A DNA stretch of 64,000 nucleotides from Paenibacillus protaetiae (GTDB taxonomy: Bacteria > Bacillota > Bacilli > Paenibacillales > Paenibacillaceae). The notes under the pieces were generated by a model that saw only the letters and a program-made list of their open reading frames with translations, was not told the origin of the DNA and did not search any database. This document shows, piece after piece, positions 9,583 through 18,697 of the stretch (the first letter of the stretch is position 1; every line of letters begins with the position of its first letter). The stretch covers positions 372,001 through 436,000 of the forward strand of contig NZ_CP035492.1 of assembly GCF_004135365.1 (NCBI RefSeq). The letters are read 5' to 3'. The translations under genes and the position numbers were made by a program.

Positions 9583-11241
9583 ATGTTCAGGCTGCTTGTT
9601 GTAGACGATGAAACAATAATTGCCGACGGTCTAAGTGAAATATTGCAAAATACCGCCGCTTTGGAGCTTGATGTGTACAAAGCGTATTCCGGGCTGGAAG
9701 CGGTCAAGCTGTTTGACCGGACAAGGTTTGATATTGTGCTGACCGATATCCGGATGCCGGAGATGGACGGCCTGCAGCTGCTGGAGCAAATCCGCAAAAG
9801 ATGGCCGGAATGCAAAGTGATTTTTTTGACCGGATTCAACGAGTTTTCATACGTCTATTCCGCGATTCAATATGAAGGGGTCAGCTATCTGCTGAAAACC
9901 GAAGGGTACGATAAAATTATAAGCAAGGTGGAAGCGGCGGTTGCGGAAATTGAAACCGGGCTGAAGGCGGAGTCGCTGCTGCAGAAGGCGCAGGAGCAGC
10001 TCGCTGCTATGCAGGGGCTGCTGCAAAATGATTATGTGCTGCGTGTCCTGAAGGAACAGCTGGACAGAGAAGAGATCAACCAGGCTCAGCTGAATGAGCT
10101 TTCAATTCCGCTGCGGGCAGACAAACCTGTCCTCATCATGCTTGGCCGAACTGCCGCCAGCAGCAAGCCGTATTCGGAGAAGTCGAAGCAGCTGTATACA
10201 ATCCGGCTTATTGCCGAGCAGTATTTGGCTTCGCATGTGAGCATGACTGCGGCAGTGAACGAGAACAGGGATATCGTCTGGCTGATCCAGCCCCGCGCGG
10301 AGGAAGAGGCGGAAAGCTTCGAGCGAGCGTTAACCTTTGTAAAAGGAAGCGTAGAGCTGGTGCAGGCCGCCTGCCGGGAATCGGCCGGGGAGACGGTCTC
10401 CTTCGTGCTGGACGACAGCCCTGCCGCCTGGCCGCATATTGCGGAGCGGTTCGCGACGTTAAATATGCTGATGAATTACCGCATCGGACACGGCTGCGGC
10501 ATGCTGCTGCTGGACAAGCAGCTGATGGACAGCGGCTTGCAGCCGTCCGGGACAGCGAAAGAACAACCGCCGCACATGCTTCGGCAATCCAGGCTGGCGA
10601 TGCTTGCGGATCAGCTCGAGCACGGGCAGCGCGAGGCATTTTACCGGAATTTGCATGAGAGCGCCCAATCGCTTCAGCGCATTACCGGCATGCATGATAT
10701 GCAAGCGCAACAATTTTATTATTCGGTAGGCTTAATTTATTTCTCTTATATGAACCGGTGGCAGCTTGTAGAGCCGCTGGCGGCCCAAATCAGCATGCAT
10801 AAGCTGATGCAGCCCGGCGAGCACGGCAGCTGGAATTCCGCTTTTGAATACCTTGAGCATGTCGGGGAAGTATTGTTCAACATGCAAAACCAGGAGGAGG
10901 AGCGCAGGGCTAATGCGGTGATCACCATTATTCAGAAGCATATCCAGGATCATTTGCATAACCCCGATGAGCTGTCGCTAGTCCGTCTGGCCGAGCTTGT
11001 TTATTTCAATCCATCTTATTTATCCCGGTTGTTTAAGCAGATGACAGGGGTCAATCTGTCCGAATATATCACCTCATGCCGCATGCAAAAAGCTAAAAGG
11101 CTGCTCGAGCAGCCCGATATTAAAATTCAGGATGTGGCGGAGAGGGTCGGTTACGGCACTGCGACCAATTTTACCCGTTCGTTCCGGAAGCTGCTGCATA
11201 TGACGCCGCAGGAATACCGGACATCGGCGCTTAACAAGTAA
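9583..11241 (+). CDS. YesN-type AraC-family response regulator
   Basis: A 552-residue regulator. The N-terminal receiver domain (LLVVDDETIIADG, phosphoacceptor D55 in LTDIRMPEMDG) is followed by a long middle region and a C-terminal double helix-turn-helix of the AraC type (LAELVYFNPSYLSRLFKQMTGVNLSEYI; DVAERVGYGTATNFTRSFRKLLHMTPQEYR). GGAGG precedes the ATG, which lies 2 bases after the kinase stop, so the two are co-translated. It is expected to activate the importer genes that start 107 bases downstream. Confidence 0.94.
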   Translation: MFRLLVVDDETIIADGLSEILQNTAALELDVYKAYSGLEAVKLFDRTRFDIVLTDIRMPEMDGLQLLEQIRKRWPECKVIFLTGFNEFSYVYSAIQYEGVSYLLKTEGYDKIISKVEAAVAEIETGLKAESLLQKAQEQLAAMQGLLQNDYVLRVLKEQLDREEINQAQLNELSIPLRADKPVLIMLGRTAASSKPYSEKSKQLYTIRLIAEQYLASHVSMTAAVNENRDIVWLIQPRAEEEAESFERALTFVKGSVELVQAACRESAGETVSFVLDDSPAAWPHIAERFATLNMLMNYRIGHGCGMLLLDKQLMDSGLQPSGTAKEQPPHMLRQSRLAMLADQLEHGQREAFYRNLHESAQSLQRITGMHDMQAQQFYYSVGLIYFSYMNRWQLVEPLAAQISMHKLMQPGEHGSWNSAFEYLEHVGEVLFNMQNQEEERRANAVITIIQKHIQDHLHNPDELSLVRLAELVYFNPSYLSRLFKQMTGVNLSEYITSCRMQKAKRLLEQPDIKIQDVAERVGYGTATNFTRSFRKLLHMTPQEYRTSALNK

Positions 11242-11348
11242 ACAGCTGATTCAAATGTCAACACATGAATATTGAATCGCCTTTGTCCGGCAACTACCAT
11301 TAGATATATAGGGGCCCTGCAAAAATCAATCGTAGTGAGGTGGTTCAT

Positions 11349-13049
11349 ATGAAGCAAACCAATAAAATGAAATCTGCGGCGATTGGCGTCTTTGCTGCGA
11401 TGATGATGCTTTCTGCCTGCAGTTCCGGCAATTCGGACAACGGAGCTGATCCTACAGATAAAGCCGATCCGTCCGCCAGCCCGTCTGGCAATAGCGAGGC
11501 TTCGGCCGCTCCAAGCTCCGCCGAACCTGATTTGATGGCGAAATACGACCCGCCTGTCGACATAACCGCCTGGCGTTACACCGAGTCGACTTACCAATAT
11601 GAGAACGGCGATACGATTGAAAACAACATTTATACGAAAGCGTATGAAAGCGATCTGGGCATCAAGCTGAAATACCAATGGACAGTGCCGGTCGAGCAGT
11701 TCGACCAGAAGCTGAATGTGTCGATTGCTTCAGGCGACCTGCCGGATATTATGTGGCTGAAAAACAAACAGCTGACCGACCTCGCCGACAATGACATGCT
11801 GTATGATTTGACCGATCTGTTCGACAAATATGCTTCGCCGATTACGAAGGAGATTTTGCTGCAGGACGAAGCAAGCTTTAACACGGCCAAAATCGGCGGC
11901 AAGCTGATGGCGATTCCAAGTACGGCTTCGGCGGTTGACGGCTTGCCCATTCTATATGTGCGCACCGACTGGCTGAACAAGCTGGGCCTTCCTGAACCAA
12001 AAACGATGGATGATGTGATCAAAATTGCGGAAGCGTTTACAACGCAAGACCCGGACGGCAACGGCAAACCGGACTCTTTTGGCATCGGCCTTACGAAAAC
12101 GTTTATGACAGACGGCCAGTTCGGCGGCTCCGGCTTCTTCTCCGGTTATCATGCCTACCCGGAAAAATGGGTGAAGGATGCTTCCGGCCAGCTGGTGTAC
12201 GGCAGCATTCAGCCGGAGATGAAAGCGGCGCTGCTGGAGCTGCAGGATATGTACAAAAAAGGGATGCTGGATAAAGAGTTTGGCGTTAAAGACCGTGCCA
12301 AAGTAACCGAATCGGTTGTCGGCGGCAAGCTTGGCATGTTTTATGGCACAATGTCCGCGCCGCTGTCGGTCATTCAGGAAAATGTCAACAAAGATCCAAA
12401 TGCGGAATGGAAAGCATTCCCGCTTGTATCGGCGGATGCACAGCCAGCAACGCCAATCGGTAAAATGCCGGTTTCCCGCTATTTTGCCGTCAGCAAAAAC
12501 AGCAAACACCCGGAAGCGATTATTAAGCTGCTTAACTTCAGCATGGAAGGCTTTAAGCCGGACGCGGTCGACAACGGTTTCGGCTACAGCAAAAACAATA
12601 TTCCGGTTTACTTGTACAGCTTGATCAGCGCGGAACCGGCCAAGAAAAACTTGAACGCCCATCTTAACGTGATGAGCGCGCTGCAAGCTAACGATCCTTC
12701 CAAGCTTTCAACAGAAGAGAAAGGGTATTACGACAAAGTGGTTGACTTCCGCGGCGGCGACCGCGCCAACTGGGGAACGGAGCGGGTGTTTGGTTCGCCA
12801 AGCAGCTTCGACGTAATCAATCAATATGTAAACGACAACAACTATATATTTGACGCCTTCTACGGCTCCTTGACGCCAACGATGGTCGATAAGCTGTCTT
12901 CCCTGCAAAAGATGGAGGAAGAAGTCATTACCAAAATCATTATGGGCCAATCGATCGATACGTTCGATAAGTTTGTACAGGATTGGAAAAAGCTTGGCGG
13001 CGATCAAATTACAAAAGAAGCCAATGAATGGGCTGAAAAAAGCAAATAA
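11349..13049 (+). CDS. LplA-type oligosaccharide-binding lipoprotein
   Basis: A 566-residue solute-binding lipoprotein. The signal peptide ends in the lipobox LSAC at about residues 20-23, followed by a Ser/Ala/Asp-rich linker. The body has the LplA hallmarks (ITAWRYTESTYQYENGDTIENN, an EF-hand-like DPDGNGKPDSFGIGL calcium loop, ITKEANEWAEKSK at the end). The ATG at 11349 is spaced about 7 bases from GAGGTGG and is preferred over the GTG three codons earlier. It is the first gene of the importer regulated by the preceding kinase and regulator. Confidence 0.93.
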   Translation: MKQTNKMKSAAIGVFAAMMMLSACSSGNSDNGADPTDKADPSASPSGNSEASAAPSSAEPDLMAKYDPPVDITAWRYTESTYQYENGDTIENNIYTKAYESDLGIKLKYQWTVPVEQFDQKLNVSIASGDLPDIMWLKNKQLTDLADNDMLYDLTDLFDKYASPITKEILLQDEASFNTAKIGGKLMAIPSTASAVDGLPILYVRTDWLNKLGLPEPKTMDDVIKIAEAFTTQDPDGNGKPDSFGIGLTKTFMTDGQFGGSGFFSGYHAYPEKWVKDASGQLVYGSIQPEMKAALLELQDMYKKGMLDKEFGVKDRAKVTESVVGGKLGMFYGTMSAPLSVIQENVNKDPNAEWKAFPLVSADAQPATPIGKMPVSRYFAVSKNSKHPEAIIKLLNFSMEGFKPDAVDNGFGYSKNNIPVYLYSLISAEPAKKNLNAHLNVMSALQANDPSKLSTEEKGYYDKVVDFRGGDRANWGTERVFGSPSSFDVINQYVNDNNYIFDAFYGSLTPTMVDKLSSLQKMEEEVITKIIMGQSIDTFDKFVQDWKKLGGDQITKEANEWAEKSK

Positions 13050-13141
13050 CCGGCGACAGGGAGGTGGAAAGAGGAGAGCATCCGCTAACCGCCTCCTTTT
13101 CTCTTTCAATCACAAACGACAAACGGAACGGAGGTGTCCCT

Positions 13142-14041
13142 ATGCAATGGAAAAAAAGGCTGCTGGAATGGCCTCTGCACGTGATGCTGCTTCCCGGTAT
13201 ATTAATAACACTGCTGTTCAGCTATGTGCCCATTATGGGGATTGTCATTGCTTTTCAAAAATTTTCACCGGCAAAGGGCATTTTTCATTCCAAATGGATT
13301 GGGCTTGATAACTTCCGCTATATGCTGGAAATGCCTAATTTCACAAGCGTAATCTGGAACACCGTATACATTGCGGTGCTCAAAATTGTCGCAAGCCTGA
13401 TCGTGCCGATCTTGTTTGCCTTGCTGCTGAACGAAATTGCAGGCGCTTTCTTCAAGCGGACGATCCAAACGATTATTTATTTCCCTTATTTTTTATCATG
13501 GGTCATTCTCGGCGGTATTTTGGTTGATATTTTGTCGCCCTCCGGCGGGATTGTGAACGACATTTTAGGTCTATTCGGCATCAAGCCGATTTTTTTTCTC
13601 GGCAATGAAAACTGGTTTCCGTATACGCTTGTGCTTACCGATACATGGAAGCATTTTGGCTACGGGACAATCGTTTATTTGGCGGCGCTGGCCGGCATTG
13701 ACCAAAGCTTGTATGAAGCGGCTACGATGGACGGCGCCAGCCGCTGGAAGCAGGTGCTTCACGTAACGCTTCCCGGTATATTGCCGATTGTGACGTTAAT
13801 GACGGTGCTCAGCTTGGGCAATGTGCTGAATGCGGGATTTGAACAGGTATTCAATTTGTATAGCCCGATGGTATACAGCACCGGCGATATAATTGATACG
13901 CTTGTATACCGGATCGGCCTGCTGGATGCGCAATACGGCGTTGCAACGGCAGTAGGGCTGTTCAAATCGGTGGTCGCTTTCGTCCTGATCGCCATCTCCA
14001 ACAAGCTTGCAAGCCGGTATGCCGGCTACCGGATCTTCTAA
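13142..14041 (+). CDS. LplB-type ABC transporter permease
   Basis: A 299-residue inner-membrane permease with about six membrane helices. The permease-ATPase contact motif EAATMDGASRWKQVLHVTLPGI is at about residues 190-215. GGAGGTG lies just before the ATG at 13142; the open frame upstream is not part of the protein. It works with the binding protein and the LplC-type partner. No ATPase gene is nearby; in this subfamily a shared MsmX-type ATPase encoded elsewhere normally powers several such importers. Confidence 0.93.
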   Translation: MQWKKRLLEWPLHVMLLPGILITLLFSYVPIMGIVIAFQKFSPAKGIFHSKWIGLDNFRYMLEMPNFTSVIWNTVYIAVLKIVASLIVPILFALLLNEIAGAFFKRTIQTIIYFPYFLSWVILGGILVDILSPSGGIVNDILGLFGIKPIFFLGNENWFPYTLVLTDTWKHFGYGTIVYLAALAGIDQSLYEAATMDGASRWKQVLHVTLPGILPIVTLMTVLSLGNVLNAGFEQVFNLYSPMVYSTGDIIDTLVYRIGLLDAQYGVATAVGLFKSVVAFVLIAISNKLASRYAGYRIF

Positions 14042-14054
14042 GGGGGACATGCGC

Positions 14055-14935
14055 ATGCATATGCTGACGCCAAGCCGCAAACTGTTTCTGACGTTTAACT
14101 ACTTGCTGCTTGCTTTTACTGCTTTTATTTGCATTTTGCCGTTAATTAACGTATTGTCCGTTTCGTTCAGCTCCAGCACCGCGGCTGCGGCGGGATCGGT
14201 AAAGCTGCTCCCGGTCGATTTCACCATCGCTTCTTATAAATACGCGCTGACGAAACATGAATTTATTGACGGGTTTTGGGTTTCCGTCAAACGTGTCGTG
14301 CTCGGCTACGCGATTAATATGCTGCTCACCATTCTTATTGCGTACCCGCTGTCCAAAGAGAAAAAATCGCTGCACTGGCGCAACCGGTACGCATGGTTTT
14401 TTATCATTACGATGTTGTTTAACGGCGGATTAATTCCGACCTATATGACCATCAAATCGGTCCACATGCTGGATACGATCTGGGCTTTGGTGCTGCCGGG
14501 AGCGGTGCCGGTGTTTAATGTCATTTTGCTGATGAACTTTTTCCGCAGCTTGCCGAAAGAAATTGAAGAAGCCGCCTATATGGACGGCGCGGGCATTGGC
14601 GGGTGTTGTGGCGGATTTATTGCCCGCTTTCTATGCCGGCGATTGCAACCGTCTCGTTATTTACGATTGTGACGCACTGGAATTCCTGGTTCGACGGCTT
14701 GATCTACATGAATCAGCCGATTCATTATCCGCTGCAAAGTTACTTGCAAACCATAGTTATTACAACAGATCCAAGCCTGATGTCGACCAATGAACTGCTG
14801 AATACGGCGGAAGTAAACGACCGGACTTACAAAGCGGCACAAGTATTTTTGGCGGCGTTCCCGGTTCTGCTTGTTTATCCGTTCCTGCAAAAATATTTTA
14901 TGAAAGGGCTGGTTATGGGCAGTGTCAAAGGCTGA
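14055..14935 (+). CDS. LplC-type ABC transporter permease (frameshifted in this sequence)
   Basis: Second permease of the importer. The frame reads normally to EEAAYMDGAG and then shifts: the expected EAA-loop continuation (HWRVLWRIYLPLSMPAIATVSL) resumes in another frame. One missing C near 14594 (GGGCATT where GGGCCATT would keep frame) explains it. With that base restored, the length is 293 residues and the C-terminus VYPFLQKYFMKGLVMGSVKG is canonical. Three in-frame ATGs (14049, 14055, 14061) are possible; 14055 is best spaced from AGGGGG. The lesion looks like a sequence error rather than true inactivation. Confidence 0.85.
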
Positions 14936-14987
14936 ATACCGGCTCCAGCAGGAACAGAAATGATGAAGAGAAGAGGCGGTTGTTGGG

Positions 14988-16625
14988 ATGGATCTGTTGA
15001 AGCGTCTCCAAACGATGGATATTGGCGGCAAGCCGGTGCGTAATGCGCAGGACGCGCAGCTGCTGGCGGAATGGCGGCAATCGGGCGTGAAGTTTGCCGC
15101 TTCCTCGGCTCGGCTCGAGAACGTCTATTACGCCGCTTTCTCGAAGCTGCTGCACTGCATTGTCCCTTACGGGGACGAGCTTGTTTTGCAAGAAGGCGGC
15201 GCTTATGCGGGCTGCTGGCTGGAGAGCACCGGAACGATTAATGCGGAAGTGCTGTCGCGGTTTTTGCCAAGCGTGTCGGAGTCGACCTTCCGCCTGTTTG
15301 CCCGGTTTCAGCGGGCAGACGGCTTAATGCCTTATAAGGTGACGGGTGCGGGACCGGCGTACCGGCAAATTCAATTGGTTACGCCGCTGGCCAGAAGCGT
15401 GTGGAACCATTACCGGTTCCATAACGCCGGCGTTTCTTTTTTGGAAGAGATGTACGGGGCGATGTCCCGGTTCGACGAATGGCTGGCGCGTTACCGGAAT
15501 ACGAGAGGAACCGGCTGCGTGGAAGCATTTTGCGCATTTGATACGGGCCACGATTTGTCGCCGCGGTTTTGGCATGTGCCGGATACGCCTCATCTCAGCG
15601 ACGCGCGCCTCTTTAGCCCGGAGTCGCCGGTACTGCCGTTTCTGGCGCCGGATTTGACGGCTAACGCCTACGCCCAGCGCATCTATTTGGCGCGAATCGC
15701 CGAAGAGCTGGGGCATAGCTCCGCATCCGACTGGCTGGAGAAGGCCAGCCAAAGCCGGCAAAGCTTGTTCAGCTATTGCTATGACGAAGCCGACGGCATG
15801 TTTTACGATTTGGACCGGAGCGGGTGCATGGTACGTATCCAGTCCGACGTGCTGCTCCGGGTGCTGGCTTGCGAGGTAGGGGACCGGGCGTTTTTTGATG
15901 CGGCGTTAAAACGGTATTTGTTGAATACGAGCAAGTTTTTCTCCAAATATCCGTTAACGTCCATCGCAATGGATGATCCCCGCTTTGACCCGTCCTCTTC
16001 CCATAACAGCTGGGCGGGGCCGGTTAATTTCCTGACGCTGCTGCGCACTGCGCATGCGTTTGAACATCATGGCAGAGTGGTGGAGCTGACATGGCTTATG
16101 TACCCGATCATGAGTGCAATGGCAAGGATGACCCGGTTTCCGCAGACGTTAAACGCTTGGACCGGGGAGGAAGGATATACGGATACGTATTCCCCTGCGA
16201 TATTATGCGTGCTTGACTTTGTGGAAAGGATGAGCGGCATTATGCCGACTCCGGAAGGTTTGCTGTGGTGCACAGGGCTGGTGCCTTATCCGATGGATCA
16301 TGGCGAAGAGGTGGCAGAGGAAACCGGGTATTCGCGCATGGTTGATGGAGCGCTCCTGGAGCTTGTCAATACGAGGCACGGCTGCGCCTTGTGGCGCGAC
16401 GGGGAGCTGCTGCTCCGTTTCCCCTACGGGACAAGGGCTATCCTAAACCGCAGAGGCGAATTGATTGGAATAACCGGTATGCTGGCGAGCGATGTGGAAG
16501 GCAGCGTCCAATGGAGCGGGCGAGAATACCCGCTTAGGATAAAAGGCAACGAGACCCAAAGGCTCGAGGGCGGCAGCTTCGTGACCGTTCTGGATATTGG
16601 ACTCGTTACGCCAGCATACCGGTAA
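14988..16625 (+). CDS. MGH1/GH63-like (alpha/alpha)6 glycoside hydrolase
   Basis: A 545-residue cytoplasmic protein with the helical-barrel pattern of the MGH1-like (GH63-related, trehalase-like) hydrolases. Recognisable elements are FARFQRADGLMPYKV, AFDTGHDLSPRFW, a central ANAYAQRIYLARIAEELG helix, the substrate-loop DPSSSHNSWAGPVNFL and GEEGYTDTYSPAIL. The family releases glucosyl or mannosyl residues; the actual substrate here is unknown. It is the last gene of the YesMN-LplABC operon, 52 bases after the permease, so it probably processes the sugar that this importer brings in. Confidence 0.75.
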   Translation: MDLLKRLQTMDIGGKPVRNAQDAQLLAEWRQSGVKFAASSARLENVYYAAFSKLLHCIVPYGDELVLQEGGAYAGCWLESTGTINAEVLSRFLPSVSESTFRLFARFQRADGLMPYKVTGAGPAYRQIQLVTPLARSVWNHYRFHNAGVSFLEEMYGAMSRFDEWLARYRNTRGTGCVEAFCAFDTGHDLSPRFWHVPDTPHLSDARLFSPESPVLPFLAPDLTANAYAQRIYLARIAEELGHSSASDWLEKASQSRQSLFSYCYDEADGMFYDLDRSGCMVRIQSDVLLRVLACEVGDRAFFDAALKRYLLNTSKFFSKYPLTSIAMDDPRFDPSSSHNSWAGPVNFLTLLRTAHAFEHHGRVVELTWLMYPIMSAMARMTRFPQTLNAWTGEEGYTDTYSPAILCVLDFVERMSGIMPTPEGLLWCTGLVPYPMDHGEEVAEETGYSRMVDGALLELVNTRHGCALWRDGELLLRFPYGTRAILNRRGELIGITGMLASDVEGSVQWSGREYPLRIKGNETQRLEGGSFVTVLDIGLVTPAYR

Positions 16626-16667
16626 GGAAAAGGGAATGGTTCTGCCATGGCAGCGGCGGCGAGGCTC

Positions 16668-16892
16668 CTATGAACAGATTCTTTTTTTGGGAGAAGGGAC
16701 GGCGCTTTTACGGCTTGGCACCACTGCAGGCCCTTTTGCTTTAACCTTTGCTTTATTGTGCGCATTCGTATTGGCTGCAGCGCCATTGTCCGATCCGACC
16801 TGAATATTTTCCGGGGAGATTTCTTTTCGGAAACCAAAATTGATAATGCCGTTATTGTTGACGATAATCACTTTGCCAACGCAGCAAAACAT
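16668..16892 (-). CDS. Small basic-tailed protein, weakly GerP-like
   Basis: A 74-residue protein I do not recognise with confidence. A strong ribosome site (AAAGGAGAGGAG) precedes its ATG on the minus strand, which argues that it is a real gene. The N-terminal third, VGKVIIVNNNGIINFGF, then ISPENIQVGSDNGAAANTN, faintly resembles the short spore germination proteins of the GerPA/GerPF group. The C-terminal third is Lys/Pro-rich (KAKVKAKGPAVVPSRK). It stands alone on the minus strand between two plus-strand genes. Confidence 0.5.
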   Translation of the reverse strand: MFCCVGKVIIVNNNGIINFGFRKEISPENIQVGSDNGAAANTNAHNKAKVKAKGPAVVPSRKSAVPSPKKRICS

Positions 16893-16987
16893 AGCAGAAG
16901 CGCTCCTCTCCTTTGAAAAATAGCTTATCCGATAGTTTATGCCGGATAACGGCGGCCGGAGTGGGGGTTTATACTCAATTGGTCATA

Positions 16988-17014
16988 GGCAGCCGTATGG
17001 CTGCTCTTTTTTTT
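16988..17014 (+). terminator. Rho-independent terminator before the CBS gene
   Basis: GCAGCC-GTAT-GGCTGC hairpin followed by a run of eight T. It probably stops read-through from the 7.8-16.6 kb operon. The rest of the 16626-17079 gap holds only the minus-strand small gene. Confidence 0.75.
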
Positions 17015-17079
17015 GTGCCAAATGCAGCGAATCTTATGTAAAATAATGTTAGGAGACAGAGCTGTAAGGAGGCATCCTA

Positions 17080-17532
17080 ATGAAGGCGTTCGAAATTATG
17101 AATCATCATGTGTATAAGGTCAAGGAAACAGATACCGTTCGAGCCGTTATCGAAAGATTTATTGACCATCGGATAAGCGGCCTTCCGATCGTTAATGAAG
17201 CGAACCGGATTGTTGGTTATATTAGCGACGGCGACATTATGAGGTTTATCGGCAAAAAAAGCGACCGCGTCATTGGAGCCTTCTATTATATGGTAGTCAC
17301 CGACCAGCTCGATATGGAGTATAAAGTGAATCAAATTTTGAACCTGAACGTGCTCGCTATTGCAAAAAAGAAAGTGGTTACCGCAGCTTGGGACGAGGAT
17401 GTGGACCAGATTGCCGCGATTCTGGGCAAAAGGCAAATTAAAAAGGTGCCGATCGAACGAAACGGCGTCTTGGCAGGCATCATCAGCCGCGGAGACGTCA
17501 TCCGGCATGTGTTTCAATCCGTTACGCAATAA
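17080..17532 (+). CDS. Tandem CBS-domain protein
   Basis: A 150-residue stand-alone pair of CBS domains (residues about 5-60 and 82-140), with the repeats HRISGLPIVNEANRIVGYISDGDIM and KRQIKKVPIERNGVLAGIISRGDVI. Such modules bind adenine nucleotides and act as cytoplasmic regulatory switches. TAAGGAGG lies 8 bases before the ATG. It is monocistronic, with a terminator on each side, so its partner cannot be inferred from context. Confidence 0.88.
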   Translation: MKAFEIMNHHVYKVKETDTVRAVIERFIDHRISGLPIVNEANRIVGYISDGDIMRFIGKKSDRVIGAFYYMVVTDQLDMEYKVNQILNLNVLAIAKKKVVTAAWDEDVDQIAAILGKRQIKKVPIERNGVLAGIISRGDVIRHVFQSVTQ

Positions 17533-17654
17533 ACTAGAAATGTTAAACATTCACAAATCGTATGCTATCCTATGAAAAATCGAATTGGCGTTGAAGAGGA
17601 AAAGATACAGCGTATGCTTATGTATAGAGAGCGAAGGAACGGGGGCAAACGAAA

Positions 17655-17686
17655 GGCTGCCTGTCAGGGCAGCCTTTATTTTTTTC
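17655..17686. terminator. Hairpin between convergent CBS and ATP-grasp genes
   Basis: AGGCTGCC-TGTC-(AG)GGCAGCCT forms an 8-bp stem, with TTATTTTTTT on the plus-strand side. It can end transcription from the CBS gene and, less efficiently, from the minus-strand ATP-grasp gene whose stop codon overlaps it. Confidence 0.65.
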
Positions 17687-18434
17687 TGCCGTATTGCTTC
17701 GCATAGGACATAATGGTGTGGTACATGCTTTTATGCTTTAGCTGCTTTAATGGATAAAATTGCGGTTTCGTATTAACCTCCAATATCCATATCCGCCCTC
17801 TCTCGTCGAGCGCCACGTCAAGGCCAAGCTCCCGAAAGCCGGAGGCATGCTGGTCAAACAACTTCCCTGTAGCTTCTCCCAGCCGTTCCAGCTGTTCCTT
17901 TTTATGTGTGATGACCTGCTCGCTGCATCCCGCATCCGCTAATGTTTGCCGGAAATAGCCGATTTTGCCGCCTTGATTGTAGTTGGTCGCCACTTTGCCC
18001 GGCTGTCCGATTTTGGTGAACAGCGCCGTAGTTTTCCAGCGCCCGTCATTTGCTTTTTGAACCATGACCCGGATATCGTACGGCCTGCCGTTGGCTTTAT
18101 CCAGCTTGATTCCTTTCTGCAGCAAATAATCGCGGCGTTTCGCTTTGGCGTTTAAATGGCGGTACAGCTCCTTGATGCCGGCATGGGTTATTTTGCTAGT
18201 GTTATGCTGCGTACGGTACCCGTTATCCAGCTTTGTAATCCGGATGATGCGGAAACCGCCGGAGCCGTTGGTTGGCTTGAAAAAAACGGTTGTGTACTTG
18301 TCTAATAGATGAATCAGGTTACGCCGGTTAAAGGGCATGGTGGAAGGCATATGCTCCCTTGTCGCAGCGCTGCCCAGCAGCCAGTTTGTTTTCGTCCATT
18401 TGCTTTTCACGGAAGTGCTGTCGTACGTTTTCAT
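17676..18434 (-). CDS. YheC/YheD-type ATP-grasp protein (spore coat associated)
   Basis: A 252-residue ATP-grasp domain protein of the endospore coat-associated YheC/YheD group. Visible elements are FFKPTNGSGGFRIIRI (nucleotide-binding strand), a KRDYLLQKGIKL lid segment, GRPYDIRVMVQK and the metal-binding end LGLDVALDERGRIWILEVNTKPQF. The ATG at 18434 has GAGGGGGGC upstream; the longer open frame reaching 18998 overlaps the next gene and is rejected. The family is linked to spores; the peptide-ligase substrate is unknown. Confidence 0.85.
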   Translation of the reverse strand: MKTYDSTSVKSKWTKTNWLLGSAATREHMPSTMPFNRRNLIHLLDKYTTVFFKPTNGSGGFRIIRITKLDNGYRTQHNTSKITHAGIKELYRHLNAKAKRRDYLLQKGIKLDKANGRPYDIRVMVQKANDGRWKTTALFTKIGQPGKVATNYNQGGKIGYFRQTLADAGCSEQVITHKKEQLERLGEATGKLFDQHASGFRELGLDVALDERGRIWILEVNTKPQFYPLKQLKHKSMYHTIMSYAKQYGRKK

Positions 18435-18651
18435 CGTTCGCCCCCCTCTAAAGTCCAGCTTATGATAGATTGATAGAAATTGCCCGTGCTGCCGTCCAGA
18501 TGCCGTGCTTTTTTTTGTCCGGGGCAGACAAGGATGCGGGGATGTCAAATGAAAAAGAACAGCTGTTTGAAAAGAGAGACAGGGGACGCCTGCTAAAGAA
18601 GCGATAGCCAGACGTCCGCCGCAAAACGCCGCAATGCTCATCGCCTGCACT

Positions 18652-18696
18652 GCCAATAACCCGCTGCCTGTTGCATACAGGCAGCGGGTTATTGGC
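18652..18696 (-). terminator. Perfect 20-bp hairpin after the AraC gene
   Basis: Two 20-base arms (18652-18671 and 18677-18696) are exactly complementary around the loop TGCAT. The stem starts one base beyond the stop codon of the minus-strand AraC gene, so it is most likely its terminator even though the following T run is poor. The rest of the 18435-18697 gap shows nothing else convincing. Confidence 0.6.
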
Positions 18697-18697
18697 T

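Noticed and set aside
14603-14935. Separate small permease gene starting at a GTG
   Set aside because: It is the C-terminal part of the LplC-type permease after a one-base deletion; no ribosome site and its first residues continue the EAA loop.
16597-16803. Plus-strand 68-residue open frame
   Set aside because: Overlaps the end of the upstream gene in another frame and is antisense to the small minus-strand gene, which has the strong ribosome site.
17747-17935. Minus-strand frame inside the ATP-grasp gene
   Set aside because: Alternative frame of the same gene without its own signals.
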